Below are positions 52,187 through 63,867 of a DNA stretch of 64,000 nt, one piece after another; position 1 is the first letter of the stretch, and each line of letters opens with the position of its first letter. This DNA comes from Cristatella mucedo (Eukaryota; Bryozoa; Phylactolaemata; Cristatellidae): contig WPIO01000075.1 of assembly GCA_009760855.2 (NCBI GenBank), forward strand, positions 1,303,501 to 1,367,500, in the 5' to 3' direction. The notes under the pieces are model-generated. The model did no database searches. It saw nothing but the letters and a program-made list of their open reading frames with translations, and was not told where the DNA came from. Position numbers and translations under genes: made by a program.

Positions 52187-55100
52187 GTGAGTGAAGGGGG
52201 TGGGACTGCTTGAAAAGCAACTCGCCTGCTCTCACTGTGCTCGACCTCCTCACTCGGCAGGTTTGGGGACGGTTGCGCAGGAGAGGAGAGGAGAGGTGGG
52301 GCACGCGCACTCGAGCAGCGGGTCGCATGGCTGCACCCGAGGATTGCAGGCTTGTGTGTGCGCTCTCATGTGTGCATGCGTTCGGAAGGGCGATTGGCCT
52401 TGACCTCTAGGGAACGAGCATCTGCAGCAGTGCTGCAGGAATCATTGCTAGAAGGTGGGCATAGTCGTGCACCCTCTGCTGGCAGATTGTTTGCTGCCAG
52501 GTGTTACAGCGAGCCAGGGCAAATAAGCCTTAACTTCGGAATGTCGAGCGAGCCCCTCCCATCACAACTTTTTCTCTTCACGCTCACCCGTTTTTCTTGG
52601 ATAGGACTGCGATATGATATGGACCTCCAAGTCGGTGCAGCTGCCTGTGTCCGGCGCTTGTGTTAAAAAAAGTCTGATTGCGGACCATGGTTCCATGCAA
52701 GAATGAGTTTTTCTGCCACGGTCATTGTCGCTAGTGTACTCTTCACTACGCTTTGTCGTTAGTGTACTCTTCACTACGCTACAAAGACTTAAGTGGGTGT
52801 TAGGCTGTGCAAGCTGTCTGCTTTAGCGAACTCGTAGCCTAAGCACTTTTCGGTAAGCAGGACATCGTCCTTTTTATTATTTTTATTCCTATTTATTATT
52901 TTTATTTATTATTTTTATTTATTCCTATTTAATATTTTTATATTTATTCCTATTTATTATTTTTATTCCTATTTATTATTTTTATTCCTATTTATTATTT
53001 TTATTTATTATTTTTATTTATTCCTATTTATTATTTTTATTTTTATTCCTATTTATTATTTTTATATTTATTATTTTTATATTTATTCCTATTTATTATT
53101 TTTATCTCGTCTATTGCTTCTTTAATTGGGAACCAACGGTTTCATCTCACGCTGCAAATAGAAATTAGGAAGCATAGCTGAGTCCTGAGATCAGTCGAGG
53201 AAGCGAGTAACGCTGTGCATAATAATAATAATAATAATAATAATAATAGTAACAAGAATAATAATGCACTTGATAAAGCGCTCCCGGAGAACTCAATTTC
53301 TTTCTAGGTGCTTTACATTTGCTGCAAAGGGAAATGCAATGGAATGGTGACTAATATCATGCTTGATAAACAAACAACATGAATGACATGGTTAGGGGTG
53401 ACATGCACAGGGTCAGCATGCAAATGTGGTTGGTGGCAGCATGCGCAGTGGCAGCACGCATAAGCACATCAGGGACGAATCACAGGGACCCACTAAATGC
53501 TGTCCTAAATAGGTGTGTTTTTAAGTTATTTTTAAATGTGGTCAAGTCAAGGGATGTTCTGACGCAAATCGGGAGGAAGTTCCAGGCTTTGGGAGCATGC
53601 GAACTAAATGCACGGTCTCCAAAGGATTTGAGGTTTGTATGAGGTATTTGTAGACTGTTGGATTCCGAAAAGCGGGTGGTACGATGCTTGGCCTGGTGGG
53701 GGAGTCACGACAGACAAGCCTAGCTGTTGAGTTTTGCACCAGCTACAATCGCCTGATCGCACATGCCGGTAGGCCAGTAAGCAGTGCGTTGCAGAAGTCG
53801 AGACGGGATGTCACGAATGCATGGACCAACTTAGACGTGGTATCCTTCTAAGACGTGGTATCCTCCTATCTAAACAAGCCCGAATTTTAGTAATTTTATG
53901 TAGCTGAAAGTAGGCAGATTTGACTGTGGAGCTGATGTGGTCGTCTAACGAGAGGTCACTTTGGAACATGACACCTAGATCTTGAGCTGATTCAACAGGA
54001 GATATGCTGGCAGAGCCAATGTTGAGCGTCAGCATTTCCAATTTCTGAATCAGACTGGGTTTACCCATAACTCATGTCACCTCTAACCATGTCATGCATG
54101 TTGACATTGTATGTATGTATGTATGCATGTGTCTCTGTCTGTAACTCCACAAAGCCATACAACTATGCAGTTGCTACAAAGGAGTTTTGTATGGCACACT
54201 CACAGCCTAAGCGGCTTTCGGTATGCATTCGGTAGCCAACAGACTTCGTCTCACGAAAAAAGACAAAGTGGGATGCATAGCTGAGTCAGGAGAGCAGTTG
54301 AGGTAGTGAATAGAACGGAATTAGCAGCTCACGACCGCTGGAAACGATGAGCCATAGTCGGCAGCAGGAGAGTAGTTGTTGTGTAAGAATTGTGGAAGCG
54401 AGTTCCCACAGTCTAGGACCTGCAGAACTAAAGCTTCTGTTGCCAAATGTCTTTAAGCGGAGGAATGGAACAGCTAATTTATTGTCACGTTACCACTAAT
54501 AATTTGATCGTACTTTCTTCAAATTATATGCAAAGTGCCTAGAAAGAGATAACGTTCTCTGAGGGCTCTATACAAAGGTATTATTATTATTATTGTTCTT
54601 CTTCTTATTATTATTATTAGCATGGAAGTAGCAGCTTAGGACGGCTGGAATGAAAGCACCACAGTCGGCAGCAGGAGAGTAGATGTCGTTACATAGTAAG
54701 TTGTGAAAGTGAGTCCCACATTCTATGGTTTTTGTATTCGTCATCGATTGGTGCTGTACATATGTGCCAGCCACTTGCTCGGTAACTATGCGTCCAGTTT
54801 GACGCTTGATGCGAACGCACGAAATCAACGAGCCAAGATGCTGCAGCCGCCCACTCTGCAGACATGTGCACGCTTAGTCGGGGCGTCGGTAGAACCGAGA
54901 TGTAAATCACTCCCCTGCTTACAGTTTACAGCTAAGGTCTGGCATGCCAGTCACTTGCCCACGCAGAGGAGCCGGCCGTGTTTACTGCGACTATCAAGCT
55001 CACTACTTACTTACTGGGGGGGGGGGGGGGTGTGTGTGCTGGTGTCAGGGTTGTCAATGCATACTGTCCGCTGCTCCTTCAAACGGAACTGCTTGCAGTA

Positions 55101-57720
55101 ATCCTTATGGCCGGCATCGACGGCCATGATCTAGCCGCGGCAACTAGCGAACCTGGGAGAAGAACCTGTCGGAGGAGCAGGTAGCAAACTGATTGCTGGC
55201 AATCTCAGTACTAGTGAGACTGGGCAGGTGAATCTCAAATTTCCTACTCCAAATTTCCTATTCTATTTCAAATCTAAATCAAATTTCCTATTCTATTAAT
55301 TATTATTATTATTACACATATATATTATTACATTATTATTAATTATTATCAGTGAGCAGCTTTTCGCATTTCTGTCGATTCCTCGAGGTGTATCTGATCA
55401 CTTGATCTGTGAAAAACCTCGAAAAGAGAATAAGTTCGCTGATGGTGCTGTACAAATATATGATGATGATGATTATTATTATTATTATTATTATTATTAG
55501 TAGTAGTAGTAGTAGTAGTAGTGGCAGTGGTAGCATTAAGAGGCCTAAATGCCGAATCTTGGCAAGAGGAAAGCAAATTCCACCGCCCAACACTAGCCAA
55601 TTTGCACTGCTATCTGAGCCTGACAATGTTGCCTGTCGTCTGGGTACCTCCTAGTGAAAAACTGCCAGCACGAATTCCAATTAGCCAGAAGGAGTTTGCT
55701 ATTGGTTAGACGGGTATCGCTGAGTAGGAGATTCTTGAAACGCTGCGTGGGAGACCTTTGATCGTATACGGGCGAGTATCTCAGCCGGTGACGCAGCTAA
55801 GTCGCTCTGGAGTAAGCAAACGTCGCTTTTGAAAGGTCTCCTTAGCAAACTGAAGGTCTTTTGAGAGTTTGCCGCTTTGCGTAGCGGTCAGCAGCAAAGA
55901 CAAGACTGCAACCGCCCGCCCCCTTTCGTGCAACGATGTCGTAAAGTAGAAGATCGATCTGATCGAGGAGCAGCAGCCTCGTTGTGAGCAACAGCGGCCG
56001 AGGAGCCGCATCGGGTCAAGCCTAGGAGCTAGCGCTGAGCGCTTTTTCCGCGACAAACGGGCTCAGGGCTCGAGAACCGCAGCAGCAGCAGCAGCGGCAG
56101 GCTATTCTTCATTGCTCTCTGCGAGCGGGAGTCGTTGCTCCTGGATCGATTGCTCCTTTGCTCGCTCTACACAGCGAGCCTGTTCAATCGGCTGACTTTT
56201 TCTTTTCGTCACTGCACCTTTCAATGGGCTAGAAAGAGTGACCCGCTGCTGGAGTCGGACCTGCGACCTGACTAGGCAGTGCACGCAGTCGGAGGCCAAG
56301 CGATCGCCGATGCTGCTTCTACGGTAGCGGCGATGTCTTGAATTGGAAGCACCCTCCGACGTGCCTAACCAGCTTCTCGTGGCTTATCTACTGCCAGGTT
56401 TCCGCGTCGCCTCGGACGATTGTATCATCGGGAGCCTCCGATAATAGAGCAATAGATAGTAAGATCCTCTTGGAAGTTAGCGAGAGACTAGTGAAATTAA
56501 AGACCGGCAGTAAGGCGAGGTTAGCGAGTAGATTGACGCGATTGCTTCACCTTTTCAGTGTGACTTCCAGCCTGCCCCCAGTGAGCTTTGCATAATCTGT
56601 ATATAGCGCTGCTGCGCTCTTTTTCCGTGACTCGTACCGATCTTGAGGAAGCAAAGTTTCAGTGCGTGAGCTTTATTATCTTTTTTTTTCTACCCTGAAA
56701 GCCAATGGGCATCGTGCGCTTAGAGCCGTGCCAATGCTGTGAAAATTAACCGTACGTTTAATAAGGAAATTTTTGCGATTCTAAATAAAAAAAACTTAAT
56801 ACATACAAGCTGATTTAAAAGCCTCATTTGTGTAGCGGCAGAAGAGCCGTAAAGGCTATTACCACCGCTTGTAGTTGGCAATAACAGGTCGCCCACTGCA
56901 GGATTCGAACTCACGACCTCGATCGTGAACAGCGAGCACCGTTTCTTTTTGAATTTGATCTCTGAATTTTCGCGCTAATTTTTCAGATCGAACGCCGTCG
57001 TCGCATCGCCGCCGACGGCCGGCTCGGCCGGGCTCGGCCGCAGCCCCGACGGAGAGCTCTGGCGACTGCCACGTCGACGACGGCTGCCCGTGGACTCAGT
57101 CTGAGCTCGCCGCCATGCGCGACGCTCGGCGCGTTCAAGACGCCGAGCTCGCCGAGCTGAGGTGCCGCGTGGTGCAGCTGGAGCAGGATCTGGCTCGGCG
57201 GTGCGCAGCAGAGACGGCGGCAGCTCGCGAGCGAGACGCGCTGGCCGCCGGCCAGGCGGCGCTCGTCGAGCGTGAGCGCCGCCTGGCGGCGGGTTGTCGC
57301 CAGCTGGTGGCCGCGCTGGACGCCGAGCACCGCGTCGCAGCCGGCCGGGAGCTGGCCGCGTCCGACCAGCGTCGCCGGCAGGTCGAGCTCGAGTCGCAGC
57401 TGGAGGAGGCCCGCGCAGACGCTGGCCGCCTGCGGGCGACCGCCTCGAGAGCCCAGGCCGACGCGGCCGCGGTGGTGGCTCGCGAACGGGGCGAGCGGCT
57501 GGCAGCGACCGAGTCGCAGCGCGCTGCGCACGCCGCCCAGCTCGCCGAGCTCGGTGCGAAGCTTCGAGCCGCCGAGGAGAGTGCGGCGAACGAGCGGGCC
57601 TCGCACGCCAGGTCGAGGCTGGCGCTCGATCGTCTGCTGAGACATTTCTCGGCCGCTGAAGTTCCCGCTCTCTGCTCTGGTGACGTCGCGGCGTCCTCCG
57701 TGTTCACCGTCCAGTACTAG
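52054..57720 (+). CDS. Coiled-coil protein, two coding exons
   Basis: Exons 52054-52186 and 56987-57720 join in phase (donor CAGCTCG|GTGAGT, acceptor AATTTTTCAG|ATCG). They give 867 nt, 288 residues, if translation starts at MAKLKKEAPERATE. From about residue 87 the protein is an almost continuous Ala/Arg/Glu/Leu-rich coiled coil (e.g. DAELAELRCRVVQLEQDLAR, QVELESQLEEARADAGRL). A short C-terminal tail ends VFTVQY. I see no signal peptide or membrane segment, and recognise no family. The first exon's frame stays open upstream to 51802 and beyond without another ATG, so an upstream exon joining at an acceptor such as GGTGGCAG (near 51924) is possible. The 4.8-kb intron is packed with LINE and SINE pieces. 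The antisense frame 57135-57707 is a shadow. Confidence 0.7.
52866..53105 (+). repeat. AT-rich minisatellite
   Basis: About 240 bp of units such as CCTATTTATTATTTTTATT, with variable numbers of the TTTATTATTT sub-unit. It lies in the coiled-coil gene intron. Confidence 0.95.
53165..53218 (-). mobile_element. LINE family B short fragment
   Basis: AGGAAGCATAGCTGAGTCCTGAG and GAGGAAGCGAGTAACGC match the reversed family B end. Confidence 0.5.
53219..54075 (-). mobile_element. LINE family A with tail, reverse
   Basis: AAT repeat, reversed hairpin (TTTCTTTCTAGGTGCTTTACATTTGC) and reversed ORF2 C-terminus (minus frame with VESAQDLGVMFQSDLSLDDH and STVKSAYFQLHKITKIRACL). It stops at the TLNIGSASIS region. 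Confidence 0.85.
54100..54478 (-). mobile_element. LINE family B 3' end, reverse
   Basis: GTATGTATGTATGCATGTGTC, CTCACAGCCTAAGCGGCTTT, CGGTAGCCAACAGACTTCGT and the reversed GPRLWNSLP-coding region (near 54395-54425). Confidence 0.78.
54480..54720. mobile_element. LINE tail A (plus) followed by LINE B piece (minus)
   Basis: 54480-54615 is a plus-strand family A tail (AAGTGCCTAGAAAGAGATAACG and ATT/CTT repeats). 54620-54720 matches the reversed family B (AGCAGCTTAGGACGGCTGGA, GTCGGCAGCAGGAGAGTAG). Confidence 0.65.
55290..55530 (+). mobile_element. LINE family A-like tail with trinucleotide repeats
   Basis: CCTCGAAAAGAGAATAAGTTCGCTGATGGTGC and TGTACAAATATATGATGATG, followed by ATT and AGT repeats up to 55524. 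Confidence 0.55.
55781..56056 (-). CDS. Orphan minus frame in coiled-coil gene intron
   Basis: Open frame of about 90 residues with a helical end (SGKLSKDLQFAKETFQKRRL). No family recognised. It could pair with the frame at 56102-56340 on the same strand. Confidence 0.2.
   Translation of the reverse strand: MSRKKRSALAPRLDPMRLLGRCCSQRGCCSSIRSIFYFTTSLHERGRAVAVLSLLLTATQSGKLSKDLQFAKETFQKRRLLTPERLSCVTG
56102..56340 (-). CDS. Orphan minus frame, possible last exon
   Basis: Open minus frame reading RLASDCVHCLVRSQVRLQQR and then PIEQARCVERAKEQSIQEQR, with TAG at 56102. Charged and helical, protein-like, no family recognised. A plus frame at 56399-56579 (acceptor CTACTGCCAG|GTTTCC, donor CCCCCA|GTGAGC; ILLEVSERLVKLKTGSKARL) lies next to it. 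That frame does not fit the coiled-coil gene's phase. Confidence 0.22.
56800..56940 (-). mobile_element. tRNA-derived SINE
   Basis: CAAGCTGATTTAAAAGCCTCATTTGTGTAGCGGCAG and reversed B-box (GGATTCGAACTCACGACCTC). The tRNA-like head is truncated. It ends 45 bp before the second coiled-coil exon. Confidence 0.83.
56987..57720 (+). CDS. Coiled-coil gene, last coding exon
   Basis: Acceptor GCTAATTTTTCAG|ATCGAACG. An Arg/Pro/Ser-rich entry is followed by the coiled coil from TQSELAAMRDARRVQDAELA on. Stop TAG at 57718-57720. Very GC-rich, unlike the flanking DNA. Confidence 0.75.
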
Positions 57721-57870
57721 TGTTCAACCGTCCTTTACGAGCGCCCGAGCGTTCGAGCCGTCCGTCGGCGTTCAGCGAGGCATTTTCCTGCCATCTACGC
57801 GGCTGCAGCTCGGCGCGCTTTCGATGGACGTGTCGTTCTTGACGCCGTGGCGCTGCGGCCTTCGGCCGAC

Positions 57871-57904
57871 GACTCTTCTTTTGCGAAGCGCGAAAAGAAG
57901 AGTC
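57871..57904 (+). other. Inverted repeat in presumed 3' UTR
   Basis: GACTCTTCTTTT and AAAAGAAGAGTC flank GCGAAGCGCG: a perfect 12-bp stem, 150 bp after the coiled-coil stop codon. Confidence 0.85.
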
Positions 57905-58224
57905 TGCGTGTGATCCTTCGTGTGATGCTTCTCAAAGGGCGATCGCTTTAGAAAATGTAGGCTTAAGGGAGAGGGGCCCGATTATTCCTCGCTGTGTCAG
58001 TGCGTGCCGATCTGTTAAGGTTGCCGAATATAAGAACTAGATCGAGCGGTCCTAGGTTGGAGACGCAGCAGCATCTCGCGATCAACTTGAGAGAGTTGCG
58101 TTATTGCATAACCTAAGGTTTGGCGCTCATCGGGCCAGCCCTTCGGTCGCAGTTCCCGAGCCTTGTGACGCTGGGCAGGTCAAAAGCTCAGTCCGGTTGA
58201 GCCGCCAGGTAGCTAGCGTCTACG

Positions 58225-58380
58225 TAAGCTTGGCTGGTTTGACAGCCTCATTTATATAGCGGCAGAATAACGGTTATCACAACCGCTTGCAACGGGCGAT
58301 TCTTTATCGCCCGCTGCAGGACTCTAACCCACGACCTGGGTCGCAAAGACCCAGTAACTTACCTCATGGGCTAAGGATCG
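58225..58380 (-). mobile_element. tRNA-derived SINE, diverged
   Basis: GCTTGGCTGGTTTGACAGCCTCATTTATATAGCGGCAG and reversed B-box (GGACTCTAACCCACGACCTG). Confidence 0.8.
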
Positions 58381-58687
58381 AAGCGTGCCTACGGTTATAT
58401 GGCCGTTGCACGGTTATAATCTAAGAACCGAACCGAATCCCGGAGGATTGCAGCTAGGACAGGTGCTGTACGACTGCAATATAGCGGAGTCCCAGCCATG
58501 CAGAAAGCTTGAGACTAATTGGTGGACAGATAGGCGGAATCGATCGAAGACGCATGCCAACTAGTGCAGACTGCACGAGCAGGAATCACGAACAGGACAG
58601 GCAGCGATCGCCAGGTCACGAGACATATGGTATGGAGAGGCCGTTATGTAAATTGACGAATGGTGGCGTTGGCAGGGAGTGAAAGGT

Positions 58688-58860
58688 TTCCGCGATGGCA
58701 TACTAGATAAGGCAGAGGCTTTTCATGACCTTGGTCCCGATGTCGTGGGTTCTAATCCTGCGATGGGCGATCCTTTATCGCCACTGCAAGGGGTAGTGAT
58801 AGCCTTAAAGGTTATTCTGTAGCTATAAAAAGAGGCTGTTAAATCGGACAGTATTTAATT
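58688..58860 (+). mobile_element. tRNA-derived SINE
   Basis: CGCGATGGCATACTAGATAAGG (A-box-like), GTCGTGGGTTCTAATCCTGC (B-box-like), body GGTAGTGATAGCCTTAAAGG, end GGCTGTTAAATCGGACAG. Confidence 0.83.
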
Positions 58861-58869
58861 TAAAGGTTT

Positions 58870-60115
58870 GTTTGTCTACATCCTCAAAATGTGTCCAAAG
58901 TATTCGAACGCACTATTGAGCCACGTATATATTCCTACTGTGAACGATGCATTCGATCTCGTTGTGATGATCTGGATCTTGAAATACCACTTTGCAAGCT
59001 CTCCTGGATTTCAGCAGCGTCTAGCAAAATTGACGACCATTGATCCTTCTGCAGTGCTTCTCGACACACCCAGGTACTTTTGGTCCAGTGATATGCTGGG
59101 CAAGGTCTTACCTGAGGGAGAGATGTAACAGTATACTAGGGAGAGATGGTTGACTTTCAGCCATCATATGGATAGTCATTAAAATATGGTGTACCTAAGG
59201 GTTCGGTCGTAAGCTTACTTATTTTCACAATCTATACTTTCTCTCTGGCCAATGTCGTTGCCAGACATAACCACGGCTTTTATTTCTAAGCCGACAACTC
59301 ACAGTGTCTAGCTATCCTTAGACGCTTCCCTTGCTGCTTGCATTGACTACATTCGCGCTTGCATGGCCATTACTTACTGAAGTCTTAAGACCCAACGTAA
59401 CAGCTATGACCTAGTCTAGTGTCGCCCTCATGCTGGGTCATTCACCATCACGATTGGTTCATCTAGCATCACTAAAGTGACGTCTGCCAGTAATCTGGGC
59501 ATGTAATTCTTTAGTGAATTATCATTCAGTGAGCAAGTTGCCTTCACTGCCATGTCAGCTGGCTATCAGTTGAAGCACATTGCCAGAAACATGGCCCTGC
59601 TTAAAAAAGAGTGCGACGACCTAACTAGATTAGTCGTAAGTGACATCGAGTTTAGATGACTCCAATTAATTTCTTTCAGGACTACTTTTGGTCGATGCCC
59701 TCAATCGTGTGCAACTGCTGCGAAACTCAGCAGCTCGTCTAGACTGTCGCGAACTGCGTAGTTGACACATCGAGCCACGTCTGTCTGAGCTTCGCTGGCT
59801 CAGAATCAAGCATCGAATACTTATAAATCCTGCCAACGGCTTGCTGCAAGTCACTTTGCTCGCTTGAACATCGCCTTCCATCCGAGTGTGCTCTCGCAAC
59901 ATCCGTTCATCGGCTTCTAAGCGTCCAGTTGTTCGTTGCACTACAATACAATTTCTTAGTGATTGAGTGGTGAGTTCGTACGCACTGCAAGTCTGGAACT
60001 GGCTGCTGGCTTCGGTTACCACATGTATTGATGTCGTGTCATATATTTGGCCTCCGTCAGTACCTTCTAAGACGGTGTGTGCTTAGCTGCACATAATTTG
60101 TATTCTGTTAATCTT
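58870..60115 (+). mobile_element. LINE family A-like relic, strongly diverged
   Basis: GVPKGSVVSLLIFTIYTFSL-coding region (near 59190-59250), followed by the catalytic region with the box lost (FYF-stop-ADNSQ), and C-terminal pieces near 59700-59840. No tail seen. Confidence 0.7.
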
Positions 60116-60369
60116 AGAGACGTTCCGATCATTTCTGCTGGGCGCGGCGGCCAGAGTGGCTCGCTTGTCAAATAGAGGCTAGGCTAGCAACGCTTAGTCA
60201 TCGATCAGTCACCATGCCGGGTCAGTTGGTACGAAAACCTTTGAGCCCCAATGCGAATAACAGCAGATAGATTGGCTGCAGTAAAAGATTGATCGCTAGA
60301 TCGACTGCAGTAAAAGATTGATCGACGGGGATTATTTCCTTCTGAAAATACACCCTTCAAAAATTACAG

Positions 60370-60640
60370 GGCGATGTATGTACGTACTTCGTGCGTAGCT
60401 TCACAAAGACTATGTGAGTGTAATGCTGGAGAGTTTTTAATAGCCCTCTCACAGCCTAAGCGGCTTTCGGTACGCCTTCGGTAGCCAACAGATTTCATCT
60501 CAGAAAAAAAACAGTGGGAAGCGTAGCATTTTCAGAAGAGCGGTTGAGGTAGTGAGCAGCATTGAAGTAGCAGTTTAGGAGCGTCTGGAAAGGATGTAAC
60601 CTAGTAGGCAGCAGGAGAGTAGTTGTCTTTGCGTAGGATG
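60370..60640 (-). mobile_element. LINE family B 3' end, reverse
   Basis: ATGTATGTACGTACTTCG, CTCACAGCCTAAGCGGCTTT and GGTAGCCAACAGATTTCATC. Confidence 0.75.
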
Positions 60641-61429
60641 AGCATTTTCTTCGATCTCACTCTTTGGCCACTTTTGCCTTCAAATTTTTGCCGTCGTCTG
60701 GCCAATCCGTCTGTTAGGGCTGATGCTTGAAACTTCGAAGTCGAGAGCTTCCTGTCTCTCGGCTGCTGCTCAGCTGCAGCAGCAGCCGCCGCCGCTATTG
60801 GGGCGGCTATCTCTATCGTCTTACCCGATATTGAAGTCCATCAAAGCTGTAAGCGGGTGGTACAAATAAGAGCGCTCTCAAACGAATCGAATGAAAACAT
60901 TGGAAACTACTTGAGCCGATCGCACGACGGCGCACTGCCATCTTGCATGACGACTAGAACCGTATATCTCGGAAGTAACAACAATAGTTAACAGCGACGA
61001 GTATTTATAGTGCCCGAAGAGTCTTTTTCTAGACGCACTGGTGTTGGATAAAAAGTACCAATGCAGCGCTCTCAGTCAGCCAGGCCAGTGGCAGTAAAGA
61101 TCTAATTTGCCCGCTCTTGTCTTCGCTAATCTGGCTCGCGGAGTACTGCAAGGAGAAACTAACTTCGGTTGCTCGCTAGTGCTGAATGCTGGCGCACTTA
61201 GGCATAAATGCGAGCTCATTAAAAACGACGTGAAGGAGCAATAGACCGCTCAACATAACTTATAAATCACGACAGTTTGACGAACTTTATCAGACTGGGA
61301 ACCTGAGCGGAAAAACCCATCATTCTAATATTTTCGCAATCTACAATTGATTCTAATACATTTGGTGAGCAGCTTAATAGCTTTGCGGTTGAGAGAGTTT
61401 TGAAGAGCGGTAATGTTAGGCTTGATAAA
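60641..61429. other. Nothing recognised
   Basis: Short frames only; a small CAG/CCG run near 60776-60800. Confidence 0.4.
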
Positions 61430-63010
61430 TATTAATAATAATAATACGTGCGCATAGCGCCCTCAGGGAGCTCAAGTTCTTTCTCTCGGCACTTTAAGGA
61501 AGCATGATCGAACGATTAGTGGTAGCATGCACAATGTCAACAAGCGTAACATGGTAAGAGGTCGCATGTACACGGTCAGCATGCAAATATGGTTTAGTGG
61601 CGGCCTGGACGAAGCCAATACGCATGAGCATACACAGAACAAATATAGTAATAATAATACTAGCTGATTCAACAGCCTCTTTTGTATAGAGACAGAAGAG
61701 CCTTTACTGCTATCACCACCTCTTTCTTATAGCTGCAATAAAAGATTGCTCACCTCAGGATTCGAACCCATTCATAGATCCACTAAATGCCATGATAAAT
61801 AGATGTGGTTTTAGATTCTTTTTTAACGCCGCCTAAATAGGGTATGTCGTGACGTCAGTCGAAGTGAGTTCCAGGCTTTGGGAGCATAGGGACTAAAGGC
61901 CACCAAAGGACTCGAGATTCGTACGAGGTATAGCTAAAATCTTCAATTCAAAAAGCGGGTGGTACGATGTCTAGCCTGGTGTGGGAGTAAGGAGTAGATT
62001 TAATACGTAGGCGGAGCCAGAGTATGAAGGGATACAAAAGTGAGTGACAGAACCTTGAAGTCGACGGGCTTCTTGATTTGGAGCCAGTGCAGCTCGGCGA
62101 GAGGTGGTATTATTCGGCATCTGCAACGCTCCCGACATACAAGCCTAGCTGCAGAGTTTTGCACCAACTGTAAGCGCCTGATTGCACAGACCGGTAGACC
62201 AACAAGCAGTGAGATACAGAAGTCGAGATGGGCTGTCACAAATGCATGGAATAATTCGAATGTATCATCCCTGAATTTTAGCAATGTCCTGTACCTGAAA
62301 GTAGACAGACTTAACTGTGGAGTTGATGTGATTGTCTGACGAAGGATCACATTGGAACAGGACACCTCTATTTCTTGCAGACGCAACAGGAGATACGCTG
62401 CCAAATTCGAGTAGGAGCGTCAACTTTTCCAATTTCTTAATCGCATTTAGCTTGCCCATAAATATTAAATTGGTTATATCATCATTCACTTAATTTTTTT
62501 TCTGTCATCCATTTGTTAATGTCATCAATACATGCAGCAAGGGAGTTGAGAGAATTCAGCGTACTGGAGGGTTGGGAGGGATCAAAACATGGATGCAACT
62601 GAGTGTCATCTGCATAGAAGTTGTGGTTTCATTTAATAGATGAAACTGCCCCTGATCGTTGTACGAGTGGGCTGTGACACTCGATGTGGTAGGAAGTCGG
62701 GACGCAATATTGGTGATTGTTGCGGCAGAGGAGTCGGGGACACTCCGGTGGGCGAGAGGGGCGAAGAGAGTCGTGCTTCGCCCTGCTCAGCGAGCTGTGA
62801 AATAAACCGGTGGTATTGCTCGTCGGCCATCGCTCTGTGCTGTTCGCGACGATAACTCAAGCTACAGAAGTGAAAGCGTAGGTTATATCTGGCAATCACA
62901 TCCGCCATAGGGAGAGTGTAGACGATGAGATGAAGCAGACCAAGCACAGAGCCCTGCGGTACACCGTGCTTCAGTGACTCATCGGATGAGCCTGACCAAA
63001 CTAGCACCTC
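61430..63010 (-). mobile_element. LINE family A, reverse, interrupted by a SINE
   Basis: AATAATAATACG tail and reversed hairpin, then C-terminal and reverse-transcriptase parts. Minus frames include HAFVTAHLDFCISLLVGLPV (near 62210) and LKHGVPQGSVLGLLHLIVYT (near 62950). The SINE at 61665-61785 splits it. Confidence 0.82.
61665..61785 (-). mobile_element. tRNA-derived SINE inside LINE
   Basis: CTAGCTGATTCAACAGCCTCTTTTGTATAGAGACAG and reversed B-box (GGATTCGAACCC). The tRNA-like head is cut short. Confidence 0.83.
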
Positions 63011-63544
63011 TAGTCTTGACGATTCTTGCCGAACTCCTGCGCAAGATGGTGGCTTGTGCGCCAACGCTTAGACGCGATCGCCCTTTCAATTATACTGCCT
63101 TGAGCTGCACTGAGTCCGCAGACGAAATGTCCTGACCGAAGGAGCCGGCAACACTGGCTGCATGCACTACAGCAGTGATTTTACTTTGTTAAATAAAAAA
63201 CCTAACTATGATATGGAAATCTGGCCTATTTTAAGAGATTTAAAAAAATGCATATTTTAAAGTAACAATCTACGCACCACTACCGACTCTCCATTGGTCA
63301 GCACTGACTAGTGAATCTGAATGACTTCCGTTTGCAGGTTGTTTTCGCGTAATGACGGAACTAACTACATTGAAAAGTATGGAGGTTAATAATTTTCTAT
63401 TTACGCATATGAACCTATTGACAGGGATCCGGCTCCTCAAAAGGACTCGGGTCTACAACAATTCTATATAGCCGCGAATAATAGTCAGACAGACCACGAT
63501 AGAGGCCAAGTCGTCTTCTTTTGGTCAAAAAAGCCATACTGCGA

Positions 63545-63737
63545 TCAGAGTTCAGGTTTTATTCTCTTTTTGGCGAGGAAAGACAGGGGTGCGGTCTGGC
63601 CAGGCTGCTGACGGGGGTGGGGGTTCTTCGGGAGCCCGGGGTCCATCTGCGTTTCGACTCCAAGTTGTTTCTTTGCGAACTCCTTGTACGGCGCCGTGAG
63701 CGGATGCGGAAACTGCGCTGGCGTCCTCCGTTTTTAA
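63545..63737 (-). CDS. Orphan minus frame, possible last exon
   Basis: In one minus frame the DNA reads FPHPLTAPYKEFAKKQLGVE, then TQMDPGLPKNPHPRQQPGQT and FLAKKRIKPEL, with TGA at 63547-63545. Composition is strongly protein-like. The other two minus frames are also open, which weakens the case. No clear acceptor and no family recognised. Confidence 0.28.
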
Positions 63738-63867
63738 CATGACAGATATAACTGAACATGAAGTTTTTCTATGATTTGGACTATTTTGTAGAAATTAACT
63801 AATGATTCCACTTTAAGCACGGGACCTTTCGGGGACCCGGGCCCCCGCCAATAGGTTCACATATCCA

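Noticed and set aside
57135-57707. A 190-residue Ser/Ala/Arg-rich minus frame and several other frames
   Set aside because: Shadows of the GC-rich coiled-coil exon.
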